Shown here piece by piece: positions 5,614 through 11,425 of a DNA stretch of 11,425 nt. The notes under the pieces are model-generated. The model ran no database searches. It was not told the origin of the DNA and was given only the letters and a program-made list of their open reading frames with translations. A program made the position numbers and the translations under genes. Within the stretch, counting starts at the first letter, position 1. Each line of letters begins with the position of its first letter. Origin of the DNA: Megamonas sp. UBA1799 (GTDB taxonomy: Bacteria; Bacillota; Negativicutes; Selenomonadales; Selenomonadaceae); the NCBI GenBank assembly GCA_002319815.1, contig DCFR01000070.1, forward strand, positions 1 to 11,425, in the 5' to 3' direction.

Positions 5614-6852
5614 TCAGCAATACCTTTTATCAACGACCCGTTTTGTTTTTTTCTCACTGCGCGGCAGCTCGCCAATCGCCAGGGCTTCTACCTGAATGGC
5701 AATACCGATGCGCGACTTGAAACGTTTTTGTACGGCAGTCTCAACCGTATCCTTTTCAATCCCCGGCGTACTTTCAACGCGCAGCAGCATGTAGTCTTTA
5801 TAATCCGGACCGCGATCCAGCACCACCTGATATTCGCTGCTGACCTCGGGAATTTCTTTCAATACATCCTCGATCTGCCCCGGATAAATATTGACTGCTT
5901 TGATCTTGATCATATCATCCGTGCGGCCAAGAATAATATCATGCCGCGGATAATCAAGACCGCAGGAACATTTCCCCGGCAAAAGACGCGTCAAATCATG
6001 CGTGCGGTAACGAATGAGCGGCGCGCCCTCCTTGGTGAGCGTAGTCACAGTAAGCTCTCCCAGCTGGCCATCCGGTAAAACAGCGCCGGTCTCCGGATCG
6101 ACAATTTCAAAATAAAGATAGTCATCCCAATAATGCAGCCCCTCATGCGCGTCACAACTGATGGAAGTTCCCGGCCCATAGATTTCTGTCAGACCGTAAA
6201 TATCAAAAATATCAATGCCAAGCTCGGCGGTAATACGCTGCCGCATTTTTTCGCCCCAGCGTTCGGAGCCAATGATGCCATGTTTGAGACAGATCTTATC
6301 CCGCAGCCCGCGATGCGCGATTTCTTCCGCCAGCAGTAAAGCATACGACGAAGTCGCGCAAAGCACGGTAGCTTGCAGATCGACCATCATTTTCAGCTGT
6401 TTTTCCGTATTGCCCGGCCCCATCGGTATTGCCATGGCGCCCAGCTTTTCACAGCCGCGCTGAAAACCGATGCCGGCCGTCCACAAGCCGTAACCAGGGG
6501 TGATCTGCAGACGATCTTTTTTGGTGACATGCGCCACCCGCATGCAGCGGGCCATCATTTCACCCCAGGTTTCAACATCATTTTCCGTATAAGGTATGAT
6601 AACCGGCTGACCGGTCGTTCCCGAAGAAGAATGAATGCGTACCACCTCTTCATCGGGCACAGCCTGAATCCCCAGCGGGTATGCCTGCCGCAGATCATAT
6701 TTATCCGTCGTTGGCAGTTTACCGATATCCTCCGGCGTTTTGATATCACCGATTTCAATGCCTTTTTGCCGATAAAGCTCCCGATAAAACGGACTGTCCT
6801 CAGCCGCATGCCGCAGCGCCTTTTTAAACTTTGCAAACGTTTCTGGTTTCAT
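5614..6852 (-). CDS. paaK: Phenylacetate-CoA ligase (arylacetate-CoA ligase, AMP-forming)
   Basis: A 412-residue member of the PaaK branch of the ANL adenylating enzymes. It activates phenylacetate or related aryl acids with ATP to the adenylate, then the CoA thioester. The phosphate-binding loop SSSGTTGQP is at 75-83, YGLTE at 219-223, the RYRTHD motif at 281-286, and the hinge GRTDDMIKIKAVNIYP from 309. A basic C-terminal stretch (PRSEKKTKR, 397-405) would carry the catalytic lysine. A CSCG segment at 295-298 is typical of the subfamily. The ATG overlaps the iorB stop by 4 nt (ATGA) and is preceded by GGGGGAG. Co-transcription with both IOR subunits makes the likely substrates indole-, phenyl- or hydroxyphenylacetate, the acids matching IOR products. 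Direction is argued by the upstream T-box: acid activation feeding reductive carboxylation to the arylpyruvate. Confidence 0.93.
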   Translation of the reverse strand: MKPETFAKFKKALRHAAEDSPFYRELYRQKGIEIGDIKTPEDIGKLPTTDKYDLRQAYPLGIQAVPDEEVVRIHSSSGTTGQPVIIPYTENDVETWGEMMARCMRVAHVTKKDRLQITPGYGLWTAGIGFQRGCEKLGAMAIPMGPGNTEKQLKMMVDLQATVLCATSSYALLLAEEIAHRGLRDKICLKHGIIGSERWGEKMRQRITAELGIDIFDIYGLTEIYGPGTSISCDAHEGLHYWDDYLYFEIVDPETGAVLPDGQLGELTVTTLTKEGAPLIRYRTHDLTRLLPGKCSCGLDYPRHDIILGRTDDMIKIKAVNIYPGQIEDVLKEIPEVSSEYQVVLDRGPDYKDYMLLRVESTPGIEKDTVETAVQKRFKSRIGIAIQVEALAIGELPRSEKKTKRVVDKRYC

Positions 6853-7457
6853 TTTGCTCCCCCATCTTCCGCCTCATATTTTCTATGGTCAAAGCCAACC
6901 GCAAAAGCCTGTTTATTCAACTCCACAAACTTTGCCGGCACATGCGCCAGCATGGTCGTCAAAAGCTCGTCTTTGCTAAAAGACAGCAGCCCCTCCGCTG
7001 CGGCTGCTCCCAGGACAACGACGTTGAGTACTTTTCCGGACCCTGCTTCCCGGCAGAGCGCCTCGCCGTCAATAAAGACGCAGCGCGGCGCCGCCTGCGC
7101 CAGATACGCCAGAATCTCGTCCAATGCATAGCCTTGTCCCAGCGACGAGGTCACCGGGCGAATCGGATTGCGGCTCACCAAAAGCGCTCCGTCCGCTTTT
7201 AAATAGGCCAGATTGCGCAGCGCCTCCGCTGGTTCAAAGCCAATGATAAGATCGGCCGCTCCCAGGGGAATCGCCGGCGCACATGCGGCGTGACCGAGAC
7301 GCACCTGACTGATAACCGAACCGCCGCGTTGCGCCATCCCGATGGTCTCCGAAGTATGCGCTGTAAAGCCTTTGCTCATTGCCGTCTGCGCAATGAGGCG
7401 TGATGCGAGCACCGTTCCCTGCCCGCCGACACCGGCCAGCAAACAATCCATTTTCAT
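6849..7457 (-). CDS. iorB: Indolepyruvate:ferredoxin oxidoreductase, beta subunit
   Basis: A 202-residue gamma-domain protein of the 2-oxoacid:ferredoxin oxidoreductase superfamily, the small subunit of IOR. With IorA it interconverts aryl pyruvates and aryl acetyl-CoA using CoA, thiamine diphosphate and ferredoxin. It starts MKMDCLLAGVGGQGTVLASR with the family GVGGQG motif at 9-14. The SETIGMAQRGGSV segment (36-48) and a PLGAADLIIGFEPAEALR block follow, both typical of IorB and PorG-like subunits. The ATG at 7457 overlaps the iorA stop by 4 nt (ATGA) and has GGAGG 9 nt upstream. The longer frame to 7502 would lie inside iorA and adds residues unlike the family. The length is normal for IorB. 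Confidence 0.95.
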   Translation of the reverse strand: MKMDCLLAGVGGQGTVLASRLIAQTAMSKGFTAHTSETIGMAQRGGSVISQVRLGHAACAPAIPLGAADLIIGFEPAEALRNLAYLKADGALLVSRNPIRPVTSSLGQGYALDEILAYLAQAAPRCVFIDGEALCREAGSGKVLNVVVLGAAAAEGLLSFSKDELLTTMLAHVPAKFVELNKQAFAVGFDHRKYEAEDGGAK

Positions 7458-9268
7458 TTCTGTACGCCTCCAATCGCCTGTACCGGACATAGCTGACTGC
7501 ATAAATCACAGCCGTAACAAAGATTTTCATCAATAACAGCTTTACCTTCGGTCGTAAGTGAAATCGCCGGGCAGCCAATTTCATTGATACAGCGTCGACA
7601 GCCAATGCATTTTTCTGCCGCTACCCGAAGCGGCGGCTCCGCCTTAAACAAGGCAATACAAGGCGCTTCAAAGATAACAACGGATACTCCGGGATACGCG
7701 ACCGCTTCCGTAACGGCGGCAATGGATTCCTCCAACCGCAGCGGATTGGCATGTTTGATGCATTTCACATTGCATCCGGCCAGCACTTTGTCAATATGGA
7801 CCCTTTCCGTAACCCCGCCCATCATCGTATGCCCGGTACCCGGATGGGGCTGATGACCGGTCATAGCAGTCGTTGAATTATCGAGAATCATAACCGTGAT
7901 ATCCGTCCCGTTATATACTGCATTAATAATACCGGGAATCCCCGTATGAAAGAAGGTTGAATCGCCAATAAAGGCGATGTGTTTCCGGCCGCTTTCCGCC
8001 CGCTGCAGCCCCTGCGCCATCGTAATATCGGCGCCCATACACAAGCAGGTGTCTACCATATCCAGCGGTTTTGCATTGCCGAGCGTATAGCAGCCGATAT
8101 CCCCGGTGAAAACAGCCGGTAACTTGGCCCGCTGCATAGCAGCCTTCACGCTGTAAAACGAACCGCGGTGAGGACAACCCGCGCAAAGCACCGGCGGCCG
8201 TACCGGCAAAGGCGGCAACCCAGCCGGCGCGGCCGGCAAAGCATCCGTTGCCGATCGACCGCAAAACGTATCAATCGCCGCCCGCACATTTTCAAAATGA
8301 TTGGCTCCGGCAAGATTCATTTCATCGGTAAGCTTACCATGGATATTGACCGGCAGATGATACCGCCCGCATAGCTTCAGCAGTTCTTCCTCCAGCACCG
8401 GGTCAAGTTCTTCTACTGCCAGCACGTCGGTAAGTCCCTCTAAAAAAGCAAGCGCCAATTTAACAGGAAAAGGATGCGGCGTAGCAATGGACAGAGTCCG
8501 CACCGAATCGCCGGTCATCGCCAGCACTTCATTGACATAAGCCGTAGACACGCCGTTCGAAATAATCCCCCGCACCGCTGAACGGCTGCCGCCCAGACGA
8601 TTATAAGGAAAAGCAGCAAAATCCTCGGCCAGCACACGTTCCTGCTGCAAAATGCGAAGATGATTCTGATAGGAAAGCTTCGGAAAAATCACCCACTTCA
8701 TATCCTTGACAAACCCTTCGATTGCATGACCGTTAATTTCATCGACGACCTCAATACTCGCGCAGGCATGACAAATCTGCGTTGTCGGGCGGAAAATAAC
8801 CGGCGTATGATATTGCTCGGAATAGCGAAACGCTGCGCCGATGAGTTCATAAGCTTCCTCGGGAGAAGTCGGATCAAAAACCGGCAGATGCGCAAATTGG
8901 GCAAAATGTCTGGTGTCCTGTTCCGTCTGCGAAGAAATCGGCCCGGGGTCGTCCGCCACCAAAACCACCAGCGCACCTTTCACCCCAATATAAGCCAAAC
9001 TCATAAGCGGATCGCTGGCCACATTGAGGCCGACCTGCTTCATGGTAACCAGCGCCCGCGCCCCGGCATAGGCAGCGCCGGCCGCAACTTCCATACCGGC
9101 TTTCTCATTGATTGACCACTCAATATACGTGTGTTCCGGCCGATGCTTGGCGATTGTTTCCAACACTTCCGTCGACGGCGTTCCCGGATAACCCGACACC
9201 ACATCCACACCGGCGCGAATTGCGCCCAGAGCGATTGCTTCATTTCCCATCAATAACTGCTTCGCCAT
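7454..9268 (-). CDS. iorA: Indolepyruvate:ferredoxin oxidoreductase, alpha subunit
   Basis: A 604-residue catalytic subunit of IOR, which oxidatively decarboxylates indole-, phenyl- and hydroxyphenylpyruvate to the acyl-CoA, or runs in reverse. The N-terminal pyrimidine-binding domain has SGYPGTPSTEV (25-35). The thiamine-diphosphate domain has CAGCPHRGSF (362-371) and GDSTFFHTG starting at 435, with the GDx...N motif closing at N464 and then GHQPHPGTG. Two C-terminal [4Fe-4S] sites are complete: C554, C557, C560, C566 (CIGCRRC...CP) and C584, C587, C590, C594 (CYGCDLCSQLCP). I chose the ATG at 9268 because AGGAG lies 7 nt upstream and the protein then begins MAKQLLMGNEAI, as in the family; the frame to 9301 adds 11 unlikely residues. 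It is the first gene of the T-box-controlled operon. The oxygen-sensitive chemistry implies an anaerobe. Confidence 0.96.
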   Translation of the reverse strand: MAKQLLMGNEAIALGAIRAGVDVVSGYPGTPSTEVLETIAKHRPEHTYIEWSINEKAGMEVAAGAAYAGARALVTMKQVGLNVASDPLMSLAYIGVKGALVVLVADDPGPISSQTEQDTRHFAQFAHLPVFDPTSPEEAYELIGAAFRYSEQYHTPVIFRPTTQICHACASIEVVDEINGHAIEGFVKDMKWVIFPKLSYQNHLRILQQERVLAEDFAAFPYNRLGGSRSAVRGIISNGVSTAYVNEVLAMTGDSVRTLSIATPHPFPVKLALAFLEGLTDVLAVEELDPVLEEELLKLCGRYHLPVNIHGKLTDEMNLAGANHFENVRAAIDTFCGRSATDALPAAPAGLPPLPVRPPVLCAGCPHRGSFYSVKAAMQRAKLPAVFTGDIGCYTLGNAKPLDMVDTCLCMGADITMAQGLQRAESGRKHIAFIGDSTFFHTGIPGIINAVYNGTDITVMILDNSTTAMTGHQPHPGTGHTMMGGVTERVHIDKVLAGCNVKCIKHANPLRLEESIAAVTEAVAYPGVSVVIFEAPCIALFKAEPPLRVAAEKCIGCRRCINEIGCPAISLTTEGKAVIDENLCYGCDLCSQLCPVQAIGGVQK

Positions 9269-9383
9269 ATTCTCACTCCTATTTTTATCCAAATGACGCA
9301 TGCGCGCTAATATGCCATTCTCTGTCAGAAGCCGTAAAAAGCATCTGCATCTTCATGTAGCCCCTGACCATTTCCTGACAAAC

Positions 9384-9416
9384 AAAAAGCACCCGTCCTG
9401 TTAAAGGACAGATGCT
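9384..9416 (-). terminator. T-box-controlled transcription terminator
   Basis: Arms at 9405-9416 and 9388-9399 (minus strand AGCATCTGTCCT and AGGACGGGTGCT) give a 12-bp stem with two G-U pairs and a 5-nt loop, followed by TTTTTGTTTG. Its 5' arm shares CATCTGTCCT with the antiterminator, as expected for a mutually exclusive switch. Confidence 0.9.
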
Positions 9417-9643
9417 CTCATCTGCGGTACCACCCTGATTGCTGTTTGCACAGCCGCTCCATTGGAATGCCGACACATTCCCTGCCGTTAACGCCAGCCC
9501 GCGTGCCAGACTACTCAGCTATCGCCGTTCATCCGCCCCTCCGAAGTCCATTTACTATTCCGCCTGCGACCGGGCTCCCAGCCTCCCCGGCTCTCTGTGC
9601 GCGCGCCAACAGCTTGACATCTTCGTCATCAGTTTCTGATATA
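9384..9643 (-). promoter_or_regulatory. T-box riboswitch leader, probable Trp specifier, controlling iorAB-paaK
   Basis: The conserved T-box AGGGTGGTACCGC is at 9424-9436 (minus strand). The antiterminator folds as AGG(G)/CCT around the TGGTACC bulge with CAGATG-AGAG-CATCTG above it. It competes with the terminator at 9384-9416. Stem I folds as follows: lower helix CGAAG (9621-9625) with CTTCG (9542-9546); symmetric specifier loop of 8+8 nt; helix CTGTT (9608-9612) with AATAG (9555-9559); the AGAGA bulge; and terminal helix GCCGGG/CCCGGT. The 3' side of the specifier loop is TAAATGGA, so the codon followed by the conserved purine is UGG (9548-9550), tryptophan. A stem III hairpin CTGT-GCAA-ACAG precedes the T-box. 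Caveat: the bulge base U would pair best with discriminator A, while bacterial tRNA-Trp often has G (a U-G wobble). Between the terminator and iorA (9269-9383) I see only a weak 23-codon frame and the iorA ribosome binding site. Confidence 0.93.
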
Positions 9644-9649
9644 TGTTAC

Positions 9650-9678
9650 ATGTTAACACGTATGCATTCTTTTCGCAA
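9650..9678 (-). promoter_or_regulatory. Probable promoter of the T-box leader
   Basis: On the minus strand, TTGCGA (9673-9678), a 17-nt spacer, then TAACAT (9650-9655), preceded by TGT to form an extended -10 (TGTTAACAT). The start would be near 9643, just before stem I. Each box has four of six consensus bases, so the call rests mainly on spacing, position and the extended -10. Confidence 0.45.
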
Positions 9679-9712
9679 GAGTTATTTTACTTATGTCTGT
9701 TCGAAAAACACA

Positions 9713-10378
9713 TTAATTACAAAGAGAGACGATATCCCGCTGAATCTGTGCCGCGAGTTCCGGCCGGCGCAGCAGCAGACGGCCAAATCGCTCCCCCGCT
9801 TCCCCCTGCCGGCGGTATACGCCCAGCAGGTATTCTATGACTTCAAAAAGCCGCGCTGCGGGAACGGGTGTCCCGATTTGAATACCCAGCTGCGGCGTCC
9901 TGCCCATCATTCCGCCCATATGCAGCGTAAAGGTTCCCGGCCCGGCCGGCAGAATTCCCACATCCTGCGAGCAGGCCTTGCCCAGGCTGTTCCAACAGCC
10001 AAATACGCCGATCTTAAATTTTTTCGGCACCGGCTGCCCTACAAAAGCCGCATCCAGCCGAACCGCCAGCGCCGCTACATCAAATGCGCCGTGTACGCAG
10101 GCTGTTCCCTTGCAGGCCGTAATGGAACGCACCGTCGCCCCCGTGCCGCCCAGCCGCAGACCGCTCTCGTGAAAAGCGTCCAGAAGTCCGTCCAGCTTGT
10201 CTGCTGCAATTCCGTCAATTTCCATCGTTCCCCGGCTGGTCGCCGTAACATGGCCGCTGCCAAAACGCTCCGCCAACCCGGCGATCCGCTTCAGCTCTGC
10301 GGCAGAAAACACCCCGCCCGTACTCAGGATACGCACGGTCCATCGATTTTCCTTTTGCGGCAATATCCCTGCTGTCAT
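9713..10378 (-). CDS. Short nitrite/sulfite reductase-like protein
   Basis: A 221-residue protein with the two parts of the nitrite/sulfite reductase fold. A ferredoxin-like half domain (about 11-75, with HVTATSRGTMEIDG) is followed by the siroheme/[4Fe-4S] region (about 80-160). Cysteines are C89 and C94 (CKGTAC, spacing x4 rather than the usual x5), C128 and C136. The family motif GCPNxC reads GCWNSL here, so the cysteine expected at 132, which bridges cluster and siroheme in characterised enzymes, is a leucine. Activity as a classical siroheme reductase is therefore doubtful. The ATG at 10378 is preceded by GGAGGGAGG at 7 nt; an upstream TTG at 10396 would precede that site and is less likely. 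It lies 22 nt after the ABC ATPase, so they are probably co-transcribed, and it may belong to sulfonate or nitrogen-oxyanion metabolism. I cannot name the substrate. Confidence 0.8.
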   Translation of the reverse strand: MTAGILPQKENRWTVRILSTGGVFSAAELKRIAGLAERFGSGHVTATSRGTMEIDGIAADKLDGLLDAFHESGLRLGGTGATVRSITACKGTACVHGAFDVAALAVRLDAAFVGQPVPKKFKIGVFGCWNSLGKACSQDVGILPAGPGTFTLHMGGMMGRTPQLGIQIGTPVPAARLFEVIEYLLGVYRRQGEAGERFGRLLLRRPELAAQIQRDIVSLCN

Positions 10379-10400
10379 ATATTTTCCTCCCTCCAACGCA

Positions 10401-11425
10401 TCACATCTGTATCTCGGTCGGCTCCAGATAAATCATTTCCTGATTGTCATCATAGGCGACCAGCTCGGCATAACGTTCCCAGCCAATCAAAAGATTCAAC
10501 TGCGCCTCGGCTGCTTCTTCGCCCAGGCTATGCGTCAACAGATTAACAAAAAAATCCACATTCATGCGCCGATTCTTTTTCGATTGCAAAATCTGCAGCA
10601 TCTGCCGTACAAACGGCAAATGTGCCAGCAGCTGATCGCGAAAAATCTCCTTGCGCTCCAGTACCGTCGCCTGTGCAAACTGCCGCCCCTGCGGCGTAAG
10701 TTCAATGTCGCCGTTCACTACGGCCGTAAAATGCAGCAAACTGCCGGCTTCTACCAACGGGAAAAAATCTTCCGTATCCATCATAAAACGATCGGCCAAC
10801 TTATACAGATCCATTTTTACACGAAGATCGGCGAGCAGTTCCAAAAAGCCTGTGAGCGCCCCCGCCGTCACCAAAGGAAGCTTCACGATGTGCCGCTGCG
10901 GCTGCTTTTTCTCCGGCGGCTCCGGTTTATGCATCATCAACGAGTAGATCCGGTCCACATACGCCAGAAATTCCGGTGATTTTCTATCCCTCTCTTCGGG
11001 CAAAGCAATAGCAATATCCTCGGCAATCGTCGCCGGACCGGAAGAAAGCAGTACTGCCCGATCGGCCATGAAGACCGCTTCTTCGATACCGTGCGTAACC
11101 AGCACAATCGCTTTCGTCGGAATTTTACGGGCGCGCCAGAGACGCAGAAGATCACGGCGCAGATTTTCCGCCGTCAGCACATCCAGCGCCGAAAAAGCCT
11201 CGTCCATCAGCAGAATATCCGGCTCCGACACCAGCGCCCGTCCGATACCGACCCGCTGCCGCATCCCGCCGGAAAGTTCACGCGGATACGCATTTTCAAA
11301 ACCATCCAGCCCGACGATATCCAAAACTTCCAAGGATCTTTTTTCCCTGGCTTTCCGGGAAATATCCTGATTTTCCAAGCCCAGCATAACATTTTCCTGC
11401 ACCGTCAGCCAGGGAAAAAGCGCAA
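10401..11425 (-). CDS. ABC transporter ATP-binding protein, nitrate/sulfonate/taurine type (5' end outside window)
   Basis: Partial gene: the frame runs open to the right edge and the visible protein begins ALFPWLTVQENV, a segment that in this family follows Walker A and the Q-loop. The apparent start at 11402 is an internal GTG. About 340 residues are visible. The signature LSGGMRQRVGIGRAL, Walker B ILLMDEAFSALD and switch histidine in LVTHGIEEA are all intact. After about residue 165 of the visible part comes an extra C-terminal domain of about 150 residues, ending NLLIGWERYAELVAYDD. It matches the AAA-associated C-terminal domain of a subgroup of nitrate/sulfonate/bicarbonate ABC ATPases. 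Permease and binding protein are expected upstream, outside the window. The nitrite/sulfite reductase-like gene follows after 22 nt, which would fit uptake of a sulphur or nitrogen oxyanion or sulfonate. The ligand is not determined here. Confidence 0.9.
   Translation of the reverse strand, partial: ALFPWLTVQENVMLGLENQDISRKAREKRSLEVLDIVGLDGFENAYPRELSGGMRQRVGIGRALVSEPDILLMDEAFSALDVLTAENLRRDLLRLWRARKIPTKAIVLVTHGIEEAVFMADRAVLLSSGPATIAEDIAIALPEERDRKSPEFLAYVDRIYSLMMHKPEPPEKKQPQRHIVKLPLVTAGALTGFLELLADLRVKMDLYKLADRFMMDTEDFFPLVEAGSLLHFTAVVNGDIELTPQGRQFAQATVLERKEIFRDQLLAHLPFVRQMLQILQSKKNRRMNVDFFVNLLTHSLGEEAAEAQLNLLIGWERYAELVAYDDNQEMIYLEPTEIQM

Noticed and set aside
9285..9356. 23-codon minus-strand frame (starts MKMQMLFTAS, one Trp) between the T-box terminator and iorA
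   Set aside because: Only a weak GGGG four bases before its ATG. It has no regulatory codon run and no recognisable similarity. Its stop lies 16 nt before the iorA start, so coupling is conceivable, but the evidence is too thin to annotate it.
9446..10546. Long plus-strand open frame of 366 codons over the T-box leader, nir-like gene and ABC gene end
   Set aside because: It is antisense to two recognisable proteins and a structured RNA leader. The translation resembles no protein family, and no ribosome binding site or promoter precedes it.

Overview
All recognisable genes lie on the minus strand, so the window is transcribed from right to left. The base composition is balanced to moderately GC-rich. 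Shine-Dalgarno sites are strong, several promoters are sigma-70-like, and there is a T-box leader. Together with an oxygen-sensitive 2-oxoacid:ferredoxin oxidoreductase, this points to an anaerobic member of the Bacillota (Firmicutes). Negativicutes is a reasonable guess, but the sequence does not prove it. I see no rRNA, tRNA, CRISPR array, insertion sequence or phage gene.

In transcription order: (1) At the right edge is the 3' part of an ABC-transporter ATPase of the nitrate/sulfonate/taurine class with the extra C-terminal domain of that subgroup. It is followed after 22 nt by a short nitrite/sulfite-reductase-like protein with an altered cysteine set. (2) Next comes a long leader with a complete T-box riboswitch. 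Its stem I, specifier loop, T-box sequence, antiterminator and terminator can all be folded by hand, and the specifier triplet reads most naturally as UGG (Trp). It controls iorA-iorB-paaK, three genes joined by 4-nt ATGA overlaps and closed by a hairpin terminator. These encode both subunits of indolepyruvate:ferredoxin oxidoreductase and an arylacetate-CoA ligase. (3) A monocistronic fucO-type iron alcohol dehydrogenase follows, with a near-consensus promoter, a 12-bp palindrome in its leader and its own terminator. (4) Then comes a DMT/EamA-family permease with its own promoter and a TTG start. (5) A tiny self-contained unit follows: promoter, strong ribosome binding site, a 21-residue hydrophobic peptide and a terminator. 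(6) At the left edge is a probable operon ftsZ-like / tcdA / gpsA-like, with 57 nt between the first two and an ATGA overlap between the last two.

The most interesting inference is physiological. T-boxes switch genes on when the cognate tRNA is uncharged. A Trp T-box on iorAB-paaK therefore suggests that the operon makes aromatic amino acids from exogenous arylacetates when tryptophan is short: arylacetate to arylacetyl-CoA by PaaK, then reductive carboxylation to the arylpyruvate by IorAB, then transamination. It argues against a purely degradative role. Secondary points of interest are the divergent FtsZ with altered nucleotide-binding loops but an intact T7 loop, and the micro-gene just upstream of it.
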